From Crocinitomicaceae bacterium (GTDB lineage Bacteria; Bacteroidota; Bacteroidia; Flavobacteriales_D; Crocinitomicaceae), in assembly GCA_016709005.1 (NCBI GenBank), contig JADJEU010000011.1, forward strand, positions 21,790 to 85,789: 64,000 nucleotides of DNA, read 5' to 3'. The position numbers were made by a program, and so were the translations under genes. Positions 52,440 to 61,854 of this stretch are shown here, in pieces (positions within the stretch are counted from its first letter, which is position 1; every line of letters starts with the position of its first letter). A model generated the notes under the pieces. It saw nothing but the letters and a program-made list of their open reading frames with translations, was not told the DNA's origin and ran no database searches.

Positions 52440-55400
52440 ATGAAAAAACTTTTTACGCTATTCTTACTTTTGACAGTTGCATCATTGGTCGGAATTTCTC
52501 AACCCTCTTTTACTCCTAATGTGGGAAGCGGTTGTGCACCCTTAGCTATAAATTTTACGAATCTGAGTCCATTTCCTTCAGTATATTTCGACTGGGATTT
52601 TGGTGACGGCACCACATTGAACGGTGTAACTAATCCTTCACATACTTATGTAAATGGCGGTAATTATACTGTTTCTATGTATGCCTATGATGGAGCCATG
52701 TCTTATATCGGTTATTACAGTTATAATATAACGGTGTATGGCGGAGCAACTGATTTTTCAGTTTCCAGCTTTCAGGTTTGCCCAAATCAGCAAGTCAATT
52801 TCTACAATTGGGAATCAAGTCCATATCACAATTGGGATTTTGGAGATGGTACAACTGCTTCTTCAAATGACCAGTGGATGGATCATACCTATACGACAGA
52901 TGGAGTTTATACTGTGAGTTGTCAATATTATGATGCTACTTGTGGAACAACGTATACGATTTACGAAACCGTTACTGTAAGCAGCAGTCTGCCACATTTT
53001 GGCGGGAATCCTTATATTTCAGTTAATGAGTCTACCGTTTGTCCTGGAAGTGCAATTGAGTTTTTTGTGGACGGCGGCATGTTTACCGGATACAATTGGG
53101 ATTTTGGAAACGGCGATTTTGGAAACGGACCAAACGATAATACAATTTACAATACACTTGGAGCCTATACTGCATCAGTAGTCATTTACAATGGATGTGG
53201 AGTTGATACAACTCTTTTCCAAAACATCTCGGTGATCAACTCACTACCTGCTCCTGCAATGAGTATTTCCGGACCAACACAAGTTTGTCCGGGGGAACAA
53301 TTTAATTTAAACGCATTTGGACCACCTAATTTGACGTACACATGGGATTTTGGTGATGGTACACCAATTCAAACAGGGGATTATAATTATGGTTATCACA
53401 TTTATGATGTTGCCGGAATTTATACCGTTGAACTAACAGTAGAAAATCTTTGCGGAAATACCTCTACTTCATTTTTTACCGTTGAAGCAACACCAACAGC
53501 GCCAATTGTAAATGGATATTTGCAATTAAGTTCAAATGAAGTTTGTCCTGGTGATGCCGTTGATTTTTATGTTCCGTGGGGATATGATTATTATATAAAT
53601 TTTGGAGATGGCGCATATACCACAGATGGATACAATCACAGCTATGACTTGCCTGGAGTGTATCCTGTTTATGCGGTTCTGCAGAATGCTTGTGGTATTA
53701 CAGAAACGCTCTATGATACTGTTTATGTTCAAACTAATTTACCATTTACAGGTTCGGCATACTTATCTGCAAACCCTTCAGCTGCATGTCCTGGCGAAGA
53801 TATTGAGTTTAATGCGCCGTTTGGCTATTCAAGCTACTATTGGACTTTAGGTGATGGCAACACATCACCAAACGCTGAAGTAAATCACCCGTATCTAAAC
53901 GCTGGAAATTACAATGTGTCACTTACAATGGTGAACGGTTGTGGTTCTGATACGACGGTTTCAACAACCGTTCAAGTGATGAATAATTTGCCAGTTCAAA
54001 ATTTGGATTGGGGTGTATATGGAGATGAAGTTTGCCCGGGAACAGAAGTTTACATGATCGTAAAAAATAGCGATGAACTTGAAGTAGTTTGGGATTTTGG
54101 CAATGGCTCAACATCTACAGTTCATAATACAAGCTTCATATATGACACACCTGGAACATATACAGTCACTTTAACTGCGACAAATTCGTGCGGAAATGAC
54201 ACAATAGTTACACATCAACTTGATGTTACTAATGGGCTAACACCTGATCTTTCCATGTTAGAGTTTGAAGCGCAATCGCCGGGTTGTGTGGGTGATAATT
54301 TATATTTTGCGGTTATGCCTGCAGGACTAGGAACGTATGCCTGGGATTTTGGTGATGGAGATACTGGATTCAGTGATCAATTATTGTTTGCAGATGGTGC
54401 GCCATTCATCGTTGGATTTCATTCTTACGCAAATCCAGGAAACTATAATGCCACCCTTACCCTTACAAATGCATGTGGAATTTCTGCGGATACAACTGTC
54501 GTCATGGAAATTGGCGATTTGACAAGTGGTGTTCCGGTAGATGTTGTGTTTTGGTATGATGAAACAGAGACAACGTGTGAAGGCCAACCAGTAAGTTTTA
54601 CAGGTGTTGGAGCAGGTACTTACATTTGGGATTTTGGTGATGGTTCTGGTAGTCTCATTACATACACTTCATTTGAACCAGTATGGCACACCTACGATGA
54701 TGATGGAATGTATTTAGTGACGGTGACTGGATTAAATAATTGCGGCGGAACAGATTCTCATGGCGAAGATATTTTTATTCCAAACTCTGAAATCAATGTG
54801 GTAACAAATACAGTTACAGATGCGGATTGCGGAATCAATAATGGAGTTGCAATTGTTTCTGCAACTGGCGGCTCTCAACCTTATTCTTATTCATGGACAA
54901 ATGGTGATCAAGGCGTAATTGCAGATAGTTTGGGTTCTGGAATTTACGTAGTAACTGTAACCGATAATAACGGATGTTCAACTGAAGCTATTTCATCTGT
55001 AAGTGATGATCAGGGACCTGTAATTCTTTTAGAAAATATTGTTGACAATGAATGTTTTGGTGAGGATAATGGAGTGATCACAGTTTCAATTTTAGGGGGT
55101 GCACCGCCTTATGATATTCTCTGGTCAAACGGTGATGCAACAGAAGATATTTTTAATCTGGAAGCAGGGCCGTATGAAATTTTTGTAACCGATGCGAATG
55201 GCTGTTTTTCTGCAAAAAGTTTTACGGTTGAGCAACCGCAAGAATCAGTCGTTTCTGTATTTACTCAACCGGCTGATTGCGGATTAAATAATGGTGTGGC
55301 AGCTGCTACAATCAGTGACGCAGTTCCGCCTTTCAATTTTATCTGGCCTAACACAAGTGGCTCTGGTTCAGAAACAGGAGGTCTTGCACCGGGCGTTTAT

Positions 55401-56522
55401 GATTTGATGGTAATTGATGGCAACACGTGTTTACTGCATGCAACTTTTGCTGTGAATGAAACAGACGCTCCTGTAATTGTGACCGATTCAATTGCTGATC
55501 CAACTTGTTCAGGAGATCTAAGTGCAGTCTATATCAGTACAATTGGTGGTGTAGGTCCATTTGATTTCGCATGGTCTAATGGATCTGCGAATGAAGATTT
55601 GACCAATGTTTTACCGGGTGAATATTCAGTTGAGGTTGAAGGTTCAAATGGATGCAGCGCATTTATGTTTTTTGATGTGGAGATGTCATCACCGGATGAA
55701 ACAAACATATGCATTGTAACAGTGGATACAATTACTAATTCAAATCTGATTGTCTGGAATCCATTAAACGCTTCGGATGTTGTTTCATATAATATCTACA
55801 AAGAAAGTTCACAGAGTGGTTTATATTTCCTTGTGGCAAACCAAAGTGCTGATAGCTTAAGTGAATATTTCGATTACGCTTCTAATCCTGCAATTCGTTC
55901 ATGGAGATATAAAGTTGCTGCAGTAGATGATTGCGGAAACGAAGCAGAACTTTCTGAGCCGCATAAAACAATTCACTTAACCTCTAACAAAGGAATCAGC
56001 GGTGAAGTGAATTTGATTTGGGATCATTACAACGGCTTTTCATATGACACTTATTATATCTATAGATACCACCCTAGCACAGGTTGGATGACGATAGACT
56101 CAGTTGGTTCTTCAAATATTTCTTATACAGATTTGGCACCTCCGGGAGACAGCAGTTTGATTTATATGATCGGAATAACTTCACCAACAACTTGTACCGC
56201 TACAAAAGCGCAAGATCACAATTCAACACGTTCAAATAAATCATCTATCAATATGCCAGCTGGTGATCCACTCGGAATTGAAAATGAAACGTTAACCGCG
56301 CTCAGCATCTATCCAAATCCAACATCCGGATTGGTTCAGGTAAAATATTCAAGTACCATCACGGCGGTTGCGGTATATGATTTATCGGGTCAATTGGTTT
56401 ATAGTGCTAACAATTCAACAAGTGTTCTTTCTGTTGATTGCACAGAGTTTGCGCGGGGAGTTTACACTGTTCAACTGACAACTGAAAATGGAATGCTATA
56501 TAGTAAACTGGTGAAGCAATAA
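52440..56522 (+). CDS. Large surface protein with nine PKD and four SprB-type repeats, T9SS sorting domain
   Basis: The 1360-residue protein has a signal peptide (MKKLFTLFLLLTVASLVGIS). Nine PKD domains with WDFGDGT-like motifs (FDWDFGDGTTLNG, HNWDFGDGTTAS, YAWDFGDGDTGF) fill the first 790 residues. Four SprB-type repeats follow (each with D-C-x-x-x-N-G, WSNG and V-T-D-x-N-G-C patterns), then two FN3-like domains (LIVWNPLNASDVVSYNIYKE, VNLIWDHYNGFSYDTYYIYR) and a type A T9SS sorting domain (IYPNPTSGLVQVKYS). SprB is the gliding adhesin of F. johnsoniae, so a surface adhesin is inferred. A terminator follows. Confidence 0.92.
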   Translation: MKKLFTLFLLLTVASLVGISQPSFTPNVGSGCAPLAINFTNLSPFPSVYFDWDFGDGTTLNGVTNPSHTYVNGGNYTVSMYAYDGAMSYIGYYSYNITVYGGATDFSVSSFQVCPNQQVNFYNWESSPYHNWDFGDGTTASSNDQWMDHTYTTDGVYTVSCQYYDATCGTTYTIYETVTVSSSLPHFGGNPYISVNESTVCPGSAIEFFVDGGMFTGYNWDFGNGDFGNGPNDNTIYNTLGAYTASVVIYNGCGVDTTLFQNISVINSLPAPAMSISGPTQVCPGEQFNLNAFGPPNLTYTWDFGDGTPIQTGDYNYGYHIYDVAGIYTVELTVENLCGNTSTSFFTVEATPTAPIVNGYLQLSSNEVCPGDAVDFYVPWGYDYYINFGDGAYTTDGYNHSYDLPGVYPVYAVLQNACGITETLYDTVYVQTNLPFTGSAYLSANPSAACPGEDIEFNAPFGYSSYYWTLGDGNTSPNAEVNHPYLNAGNYNVSLTMVNGCGSDTTVSTTVQVMNNLPVQNLDWGVYGDEVCPGTEVYMIVKNSDELEVVWDFGNGSTSTVHNTSFIYDTPGTYTVTLTATNSCGNDTIVTHQLDVTNGLTPDLSMLEFEAQSPGCVGDNLYFAVMPAGLGTYAWDFGDGDTGFSDQLLFADGAPFIVGFHSYANPGNYNATLTLTNACGISADTTVVMEIGDLTSGVPVDVVFWYDETETTCEGQPVSFTGVGAGTYIWDFGDGSGSLITYTSFEPVWHTYDDDGMYLVTVTGLNNCGGTDSHGEDIFIPNSEINVVTNTVTDADCGINNGVAIVSATGGSQPYSYSWTNGDQGVIADSLGSGIYVVTVTDNNGCSTEAISSVSDDQGPVILLENIVDNECFGEDNGVITVSILGGAPPYDILWSNGDATEDIFNLEAGPYEIFVTDANGCFSAKSFTVEQPQESVVSVFTQPADCGLNNGVAAATISDAVPPFNFIWPNTSGSGSETGGLAPGVYDLMVIDGNTCLLHATFAVNETDAPVIVTDSIADPTCSGDLSAVYISTIGGVGPFDFAWSNGSANEDLTNVLPGEYSVEVEGSNGCSAFMFFDVEMSSPDETNICIVTVDTITNSNLIVWNPLNASDVVSYNIYKESSQSGLYFLVANQSADSLSEYFDYASNPAIRSWRYKVAAVDDCGNEAELSEPHKTIHLTSNKGISGEVNLIWDHYNGFSYDTYYIYRYHPSTGWMTIDSVGSSNISYTDLAPPGDSSLIYMIGITSPTTCTATKAQDHNSTRSNKSSINMPAGDPLGIENETLTALSIYPNPTSGLVQVKYSSTITAVAVYDLSGQLVYSANNSTSVLSVDCTEFARGVYTVQLTTENGMLYSKLVKQ

Positions 56523-56548
56523 TTCACTAATTTTGCATAGACAAGTTT

Positions 56549-56578
56549 AGGGGGGATCTACAGTCCCCCCTTATTTTT
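56549..56578 (+). terminator. Terminator-like hairpin after the PKD/SprB gene
   Basis: GGGGGGA (56550-56556) and TCCCCCC (56564-56570) form a 7-bp stem, followed by TTATTTTT. The ATG of the next gene stands 4 bp after the T run. Confidence 0.8.
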
Positions 56579-56581
56579 GAA

Positions 56582-58328
56582 ATGATAGAAACAAACGTAA
56601 TCTCGAAATTTGAAAACAAAGTATGGCTCATCTTATTGGTGGTGCTTGCCTTTGTTTTGATCAGTGGTTTTTTTGTTTACAGAAGTCTCACCGGAATTGT
56701 AAATGAAATTACAGAAGAAGCGCGCCCGGATGAAACGGTGATGCTGATGAAAGAAATTTTGTATGATTTGACAGATGCAGAAAACAGTGTAAAATCTTAT
56801 TCACTTACTAAAGAGGCGCCCTATCTGGAAGCGTATAACGCAAACTTTATTCAGGTAGAGGAGAAACTGGATCAGCTTGTAAAATTAACAGATACCGACA
56901 CCACGCTTAAACGTCAAGTTGATTCGTTGGATTATTTAATCGCAGAAAAATTTATTATTCTGGAAGATTTGCTTTTGCTATCAGGGCAATCACGTGTAAG
57001 CTCAGCTTTGGATAAGGTATCTGAAAAAATTGAGAGCAGTGCAGTTGATACAAAGCCTGAAAAAGTGAACGACAAGCCAGAAGAAACTCAAGAGGTAACG
57101 GAGGTTGTTAATGAGGATAAATTCTTCAAGAAATTGCGCAATAAACGTAAAAATGAATCGACTGAAAAAGTAGAAGGGAATGAAGTAACAGAAACGTCAA
57201 CTGATAAAATTGATGTCTTTAATTCTCCCGATAAATTATCAATCGATAAAATAAATGAAGAAATTCTTCAAGTCAGAAATGAAGAAGAAGCAATTGACCG
57301 ATCGGTGCGTGAAAAGGAACTTTTTTTAATTCAGGAAGACAAAAAAATTACAGATCGTATCATTGGAATTTTCATTCTCATGGAGGCAGAAGAAACCATG
57401 AACATGGATGAAAAACTGGAAATGGCAAATGCAAGCAGTACCAAAACAAAAGTGATGATTGGTGTATTCTGTCTGCTTGCTTGTGGCTTACTGATTTTTG
57501 CAGGTTACGCGGTCAACACCTATGTGAAAAGAAACGATGCGTTTAAAATTGCATTGCGCAAGGCTAAGCAAGAATCTGACGCAAAGAACAAGGAAATCAC
57601 GGATAGCATCACCTATGCTCAAAAAATTCAGGAAGCTATTTTACCGGATCACAAAGTCCTAGCAGAAAATTTGAACGAGTCATTTATTCTTTATAAACCA
57701 AAAGACATTGTTGCGGGAGATTTTTACTGGACCATTAAAAAAAATGGCGTAATTTATTGCGCCGTTGCAGATTGTACGGGACACGGTGTGCCAGGCGCGA
57801 TGGTCAGTGTGGTTTGCAGTACAGCATTAAATCGCTGCGTGCAGGAATTTGGATTAACACAACCTGCTGCTATTTTGGACAAATGCCGGGAGCTCGTTAT
57901 TGAAACATTTGCATCCGGGAACAAATAATATCAATGATGGAATGGACATTGCGCTCATTACGCTGGAATATAAAAATGATGCCGGTAAAAAATCAGCAAT
58001 CGTTGAGTATGCCGGCGCAAATAATTCCTTGTACATCGTTAAAAACGGTGTGATTCAAGATGTACCTGCAGATAAACAGCCAATCGGTAAGTATGATTTT
58101 CAAAAATCATTTACCAACCACAAACTTATTTTAGAAAGTGGTGACATGATTTATCTTTTTTCAGATGGTTATGCTGATCAATTTGGTGGACCTTTTGGAA
58201 AGAAATTCAAGTACAAACCTTTTCAGGAAATGCTTATAAAAAACGCAACCGTTGATGTAAAGTATCAGAAACAAAATCTGGATTCTACTTTTGAAAACTG
58301 GAGCAATTGGGTTTGGGGCGGGTTTTAA
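56582..58328 (+). CDS. SpoIIE/PP2C-type Ser/Thr phosphatase with membrane sensor, frameshifted
   Basis: An N-terminal membrane helix (VWLILLVVLAFVLISGFFVY) leads to a periplasmic, coiled, CHASE3-like sensor region (35-300) with a Lys/Glu-rich insert, a second helix (VMIGVFCLLACGLLIFAGYA), then a PP2C domain (ITYAQKIQEAILPD, DIVAGDFYW, VADCTGHGVPGAMVS). At 57917-57919 an extra G breaks the frame: removing it joins ETFAS to GTNNINDGMDIALITLEY and the rest to 58328. The final strand with the usual E-Q-x-D-D metal-binding pair is absent; the frame ends NWSNWVWGGF instead, so activity is doubtful. Such enzymes work in partner-switching signalling. Confidence 0.85.
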
Positions 58329-58383
58329 GCTAGAATTCAGATCGCAATTTTCTCACGTCTGACACCATTGGTCTTCATTGAAC

Positions 58384-59205
58384 TTATCGGGTGTTGTATT
58401 TATAGGATTTATTTTTCTCAGAAGACTTTCGCACATACGCGATGTAATAAATTCCCGCCACTAATATTGTTCCGCCAACAAGATTTCCAGCAGTAACAGC
58501 AGCGATATTTTTTAGGGATTCAGTCAATGGAATTGTTGAATCTAAAAATTTAGCATAGGGCAGAAAGAACCAGTTTGCAATTGAATGTTCAAAGCCCATT
58601 GTTACAAATGCGGTGATTGGAAAAATGATTGCAAGTATTTTGTCCGTTACACTTCGGCACGCCATAACAAGCCAAACGGCAATGCATACAAGTGCATTAC
58701 ATAAAATACCACGCGCAAATGCTTCAGAAAAATCAAGAGAGAGTTTAGAGTTTGCAATTTGTACTGCTGATTTACCAAGTGCACCATTGTTAAGTTCATC
58801 TATGCCTGCAAACCAAATGAGAATTACAGTGAGTAAACATCCAACCACATTGCCTGCGTAAGCAAGCGTCCAATTGCGCAGCAAATCTTTGGTCGTGATT
58901 TTTCGATCAGCCCAGGCCATGGCCATTAAATTATTTCCGGTAAAAAGTTCAGCTCCGGCAACCACAACCAAAATTAATCCAAGACTAAATGCAAGTCCTC
59001 CAAACAAGCGCGTAATTCCAAAACCAAAATTGGATTCATTAATCACGACCAAATAAAATACTGCACCGATAGAAATAAATGCACCGGCTAATATTGCCAG
59101 CACAAATATTCGTATTGTGGAATATTTTGATTTTTGCATTCCCAGATTTTCAATCCGATTTGCAATTTCTGTTGGTGAATAGGCGTCGTATAAGTTTGGT
59201 TCCAC
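58384..59205 (-). CDS. Formate/nitrite transporter family channel
   Basis: The 273-residue protein has six membrane helices with the FNT signatures: GGLAFSLGLILVVVAGAELF then TGNNLM, LLRNWTLAYAGNVVGCLLTV, CNALVCIAVWLVMACRS and FVTMGFEHSIANWFFLP. FNT pentamers conduct formate, nitrite, lactate or HS-. The substrate cannot be read from the sequence. It is convergent with the phosphatase gene. Confidence 0.93.
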   Translation of the reverse strand: MEPNLYDAYSPTEIANRIENLGMQKSKYSTIRIFVLAILAGAFISIGAVFYLVVINESNFGFGITRLFGGLAFSLGLILVVVAGAELFTGNNLMAMAWADRKITTKDLLRNWTLAYAGNVVGCLLTVILIWFAGIDELNNGALGKSAVQIANSKLSLDFSEAFARGILCNALVCIAVWLVMACRSVTDKILAIIFPITAFVTMGFEHSIANWFFLPYAKFLDSTIPLTESLKNIAAVTAGNLVGGTILVAGIYYIAYVRKSSEKNKSYKYNTR

Positions 59206-59407
59206 AAAATGAAGTATGTAACTCCTTTACGTAAATCAATTTGAAATGTTCACTCGACGCATGACTTAAACAGAATGGATGGAATGAGAGACCGGTATTG
59301 ACTTTCAGACCCTTACCAACGATTGTTTGTCAATAAGATCGTTTGAATGGATCTTGAATCAAAAGTATGATTTAATATCTTTCTTCAGGATCTCAAAAAA
59401 CAGCGCT

Positions 59408-59656
59408 ATGAATTATCAATCAGAAACTGACCGTCCCTATGCCATTGATGTTATTTGTCCAATTGGCAAAGGGCTTCGAATCACCTTAACAAATTATTCA
59501 AAATCAGAGTGCGATGATGTGATGCACAACCTGAAAATTCAGCGTGAAAAGTTTCATGTATTGGTGTTAATAGAGATGGCAAAACATGAGTATATGATTT
59601 ATCCTTCAGATGAACAAGGTACTTTTGAACAGCAGGAGTGGTATGGGGTGAATTAG
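59408..59656 (+). CDS. Small hypothetical protein, 82 residues
   Basis: ATG at 59408 starts MNYQSETDRPYAIDVICPIG, with a helix (SECDDVMHNLKIQREKFHVL) and strands (VLVLIEMAKHEYMIYPSDEQ). An upstream in-frame ATG at 59327 would add 27 residues with no likely role, so the shorter form is preferred. No signal or membrane segment is seen. I do not recognise the family. Confidence is moderate, as it stands alone between minus-strand genes. Confidence 0.6.
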   Translation: MNYQSETDRPYAIDVICPIGKGLRITLTNYSKSECDDVMHNLKIQREKFHVLVLIEMAKHEYMIYPSDEQGTFEQQEWYGVN

Positions 59657-59745
59657 TTTCACCGGCGTCAAAATCCAGATAGATTTTATTTGAAGAAAAA
59701 AATTGTCATCCCAAATCTTCAGACAAAAAATTGGAATTTAGTCCG

Positions 59746-60405
59746 CTAGTTTTCTTTCTCAAAATACGTACAAACTACATTGCCGTCATATGGCTCCAAA
59801 GCATTGTAACTTCCTTTAAAGATCACAATTGTAAAGGTTGTGTTTTCAGTCAGCAGAAGTGGAAATTGAATGGTGTGATTTGGAGACGATGAGGAATAAA
59901 GTTGTGGTCCAAGTTGATTTTTAGTTGCATCCGTAAGTATAACATTGTTGACTGATTTAAGAAAAACGTGGACTTCTTTTCCAACCATATTTCCCAAACT
60001 ATCGCGATGCAAATCGGTAATGTAATCAGCCATCACCTGATTGACGATCCAGTGTTTACCGGCAGGCACAGTCCATGTTGCTCGCGTATTATTCATCGTG
60101 ACTTTAACCGCCGTTCCAAGTTTGTTATTATTTCTCAAGGTTATTAGCTCGCCATTTTTTTGACGAATTTTTGCATTCAATTCTTCTTTTTCTACGCCAA
60201 GTTTTGTGATGTCTTCGTTTAAAAATTTGATGCTGCGATCACGGCTTTCAATGATGTTTTCCTGATTGGCAGTGATTGCTTTTAAACTGTCAATTGTCTT
60301 TGTTTGTCTTTCGATTTGAGCAAGCATTTCTGCTTTTGTCTGTGCAGTAACTAGTGTTGACGTAATCATTAAAATCACAATCAAAAATGAACGATAAATT
60401 TTCAT
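59746..60405 (-). CDS. Secreted coiled-coil protein with C-terminal VPAGK beta domain (paralogue pair, second gene)
   Basis: The 219-residue protein has a signal peptide (MKIYRSFLIVILMITSTLVT). A coiled coil follows (about 25-90; AEMLAQIERQTKTIDSLKAI, FLNEDITKLGVEKEELNAKI), then a beta-rich domain (about 105-219) beginning WTVPAGKHWIVNQVM and ending KGSYNALEPYDGNVVCTYFE. The beta domain matches that of the upstream gene at 60411-60869 along its whole length, so the two are paralogues. The coiled coil suggests oligomerisation or a stalk. The family is not recognised. The start lies 5 bp after the upstream stop: a two-gene operon. Confidence 0.8.
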   Translation of the reverse strand: MKIYRSFLIVILMITSTLVTAQTKAEMLAQIERQTKTIDSLKAITANQENIIESRDRSIKFLNEDITKLGVEKEELNAKIRQKNGELITLRNNNKLGTAVKVTMNNTRATWTVPAGKHWIVNQVMADYITDLHRDSLGNMVGKEVHVFLKSVNNVILTDATKNQLGPQLYSSSSPNHTIQFPLLLTENTTFTIVIFKGSYNALEPYDGNVVCTYFEKEN

Positions 60406-60410
60406 AGCGC

Positions 60411-60869
60411 TTAAGGTTGAATATCGTTTGCTACTTCATAATAGGACATGTATCCCGTTCCGTCATATGCGGTACATGCGCCTGGATCGCCTTTCACAAT
60501 CACTAAACTAAATGTTGTTTTTTCAGGCAACACAATTGGATATGCAATGGTTGCTGCGGTATTATCAGATTGAAAAACTTGCGGACCATATCGGTTTCCT
60601 TCGTAGTCAGTTTTGATATCTCCATTTAATGTTTTGATAAAAATGCGCACCGGCAAAGTTTTCACCGAGCCATCGGTATTTGTCTTTACCTCCGTGGTGA
60701 AGCCAGAAAATATTTGTTGAATTACCCATGTTTTTCCTGCCGGAACTTCAAAACTTGCACTGAAGTTATTGAACTGAATAAACTTTGGAGATTTGCTTTG
60801 ATGGGTGAAACTGGCTACGATCATCAGGAGACTGACCAGAAACACACTACTTAAAACACGAATGGACAT
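60411..60869 (-). CDS. Secreted VPAGK beta-domain protein (paralogue pair, first gene)
   Basis: The 152-residue protein has a signal peptide (MSIRVLSSVFLVSLLMIVAS) and a mature beta domain: FEVPAGKTWVIQQIFSGFTT, VRIFIKTLNGDIKTDYEG, RYGPQVFQSDNTAATIAYPI, VLPEKTTFSLVIVKGDP, AYDGTGYMSYYE. The shared positions with the next gene are V-P-A-G-K-x-W-[VI], a GP-Q turn, [ML]-P/T-E-x-T-T-F-x-[LI]-V-I and Y-D-G. No known family name fits. It carries no coiled coil, unlike its partner. It is the first gene of the pair. Confidence 0.8.
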   Translation of the reverse strand: MSIRVLSSVFLVSLLMIVASFTHQSKSPKFIQFNNFSASFEVPAGKTWVIQQIFSGFTTEVKTNTDGSVKTLPVRIFIKTLNGDIKTDYEGNRYGPQVFQSDNTAATIAYPIVLPEKTTFSLVIVKGDPGACTAYDGTGYMSYYEVANDIQP

Positions 60870-61021
60870 AGCTAATTTTAATTGATATCTTCAAATTTAG
60901 TGCCGCTTGGTCAACCTTTAAAGATTGGGCGTCAGAAGTTATGAAGTGCATATTGTGAAGGAATAGCATGATTTGTGGAATGCGGCCGTTTAAGGAAATG
61001 AGAAAAATTGCGTTTTTTATT

Positions 61022-61050
61022 TTGTATTTTACATTTACTCCTTATATTTG
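61022..61050 (+). promoter_or_regulatory. tRNA promoter (TTG - 18 - TATATTTG)
   Basis: TTG (61022-61024), 18 nt, TATATTTG (61043-61050), the same -7 element as the promoter of the first tRNA cluster. It should drive the broken tRNA-Gly and the tRNA-Leu downstream. Confidence 0.75.
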
Positions 61051-61113
61051 TAGCCCGTTTCGGCCTAATCTGGTAACGATCAGATGCCGGGACACGAATG
61101 AAACATTAAGATT

Positions 61114-61249
61114 GCGAGAATAGCTCCGATTGGGGGCCCGATAGAGCCGTCAACTTTAGGATCAAGCCCCCCCACACCTGGAAAACGACCGGGGAAAAAA
61201 AAAAGAAAGTGTTTGCGAGGTCAGTGGGGTTCGAGCCCCGTTTCCCGCT
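61114..61249 (+). pseudogene. Broken tRNA-Gly-like gene
   Basis: The 5' part GCGAGAATAGCTC resembles the tRNA-Gly at 35180 (GCGGGAATAGCTC). The 3' part has a perfect T-arm (TGGGGTTCGAGCCCCG) and acceptor TTCCCGCT. The arms still pair with one A-C mismatch, but about 60 extra bases, with G-rich, C-rich and A10-type runs, disturb the D and anticodon arms. Misassembly, sequencing trouble or an insertion into a tRNA are all possible; an anticodon cannot be read safely. Confidence 0.6.
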
Positions 61250-61339
61250 CAAACGAATGGATGAGTTCAAAGCTTGTCCATTTTTTATTTATTGACCTTG
61301 CATGAAGTCTATCGCATGTAAGATTTTGAAAAGCAGTGC

Positions 61340-61423
61340 GCCCGGGTGGTGGAATTGGTAGACACGCAGGACTTAAAATCCTGTGGCTTCACGGCTGTAC
61401 GGGTTCAAGTCCCGTCTCGGGTA
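61340..61423 (+). tRNA. tRNA-Leu (anticodon TAA)
   Basis: An 84-nt cloverleaf with long variable arm: acceptor GCCCGGG/CTCGGGT (two G-T pairs), D-arm GGTGGAATTGGTAGACAC, anticodon TAA in the loop CTTAAAA, T-loop TTCAAGT. A terminator follows. The decayed recombinase begins about 430 bp further on, so this gene is a likely integration site (inference). Confidence 0.96.
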
Positions 61424-61426
61424 CTT

Positions 61427-61465
61427 AGAGTAGCAAGGCTTTCAGACTTGCTACTCTTTTTTTTT
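61427..61465 (+). terminator. Intrinsic terminator after tRNA-Leu
   Basis: AGAGTAGCAAG and CTTGCTACTCT form a perfect 11-bp stem around a 9-nt loop, followed by a long T run. Confidence 0.93.
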
Positions 61466-61854
61466 GAGGTCACTTTTTTGGACAGGTCAAACATAGGTCA
61501 AACAAATTGAGGTTTTGGCACCCCTAATTATTGGAATCCTAAATTGAGTTTTTTTAGATCTTAGTTCTTGTTTGAATTTTAATTTCCTCGTTCCTTTTAG
61601 AAATTAGTTACCAATCCAAATTTGTGGTTTTCCATCGGCTTTTTATTCAGTAATTTTTCTTAGATTCATACAACGAACAAAAAATTAGGTTTTTGACAAA
61701 GCAAAAATTGTTAGTTCATTAACCTTCGCAAATATTTATAATGTAGATTGTTATTGAGAAGTTTTTTGTCGAAAAATTTCCGGTATAAATAAGTTATAGG
61801 CAAGTGTAAACCGTCATCATAATGTGGACTACAGCATGAAATATTTCAGTTAGT
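61466..61854 (+). other. AT-rich stretch without a visible gene
   Basis: Between the terminator and the recombinase remnant no gene-like frame is seen. A 9-bp direct repeat AGGTCAAAC occurs twice at 61484-61492 and 61495-61503. The rest is AT-rich and may be eroded DNA. Confidence 0.6.
61484..61503 (+). repeat. Tandem 9-bp direct repeat AGGTCAAAC
   Basis: Two perfect copies with an 11-nt period, about one helical turn. Such phased repeats next to a tRNA and a recombinase can be binding sites for an integrase or a repressor; this role is inferred only. Confidence 0.5.

Larger units (their letters stand above)
60870..61339 (+). other. Intergenic stretch with a tRNA promoter and a broken tRNA, no protein gene seen
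   Basis: This 470-bp stretch holds the promoter at 61022-61050 and the broken tRNA-Gly-like sequence at 61114-61249. No gene-like frame is seen. Confidence 0.7.
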
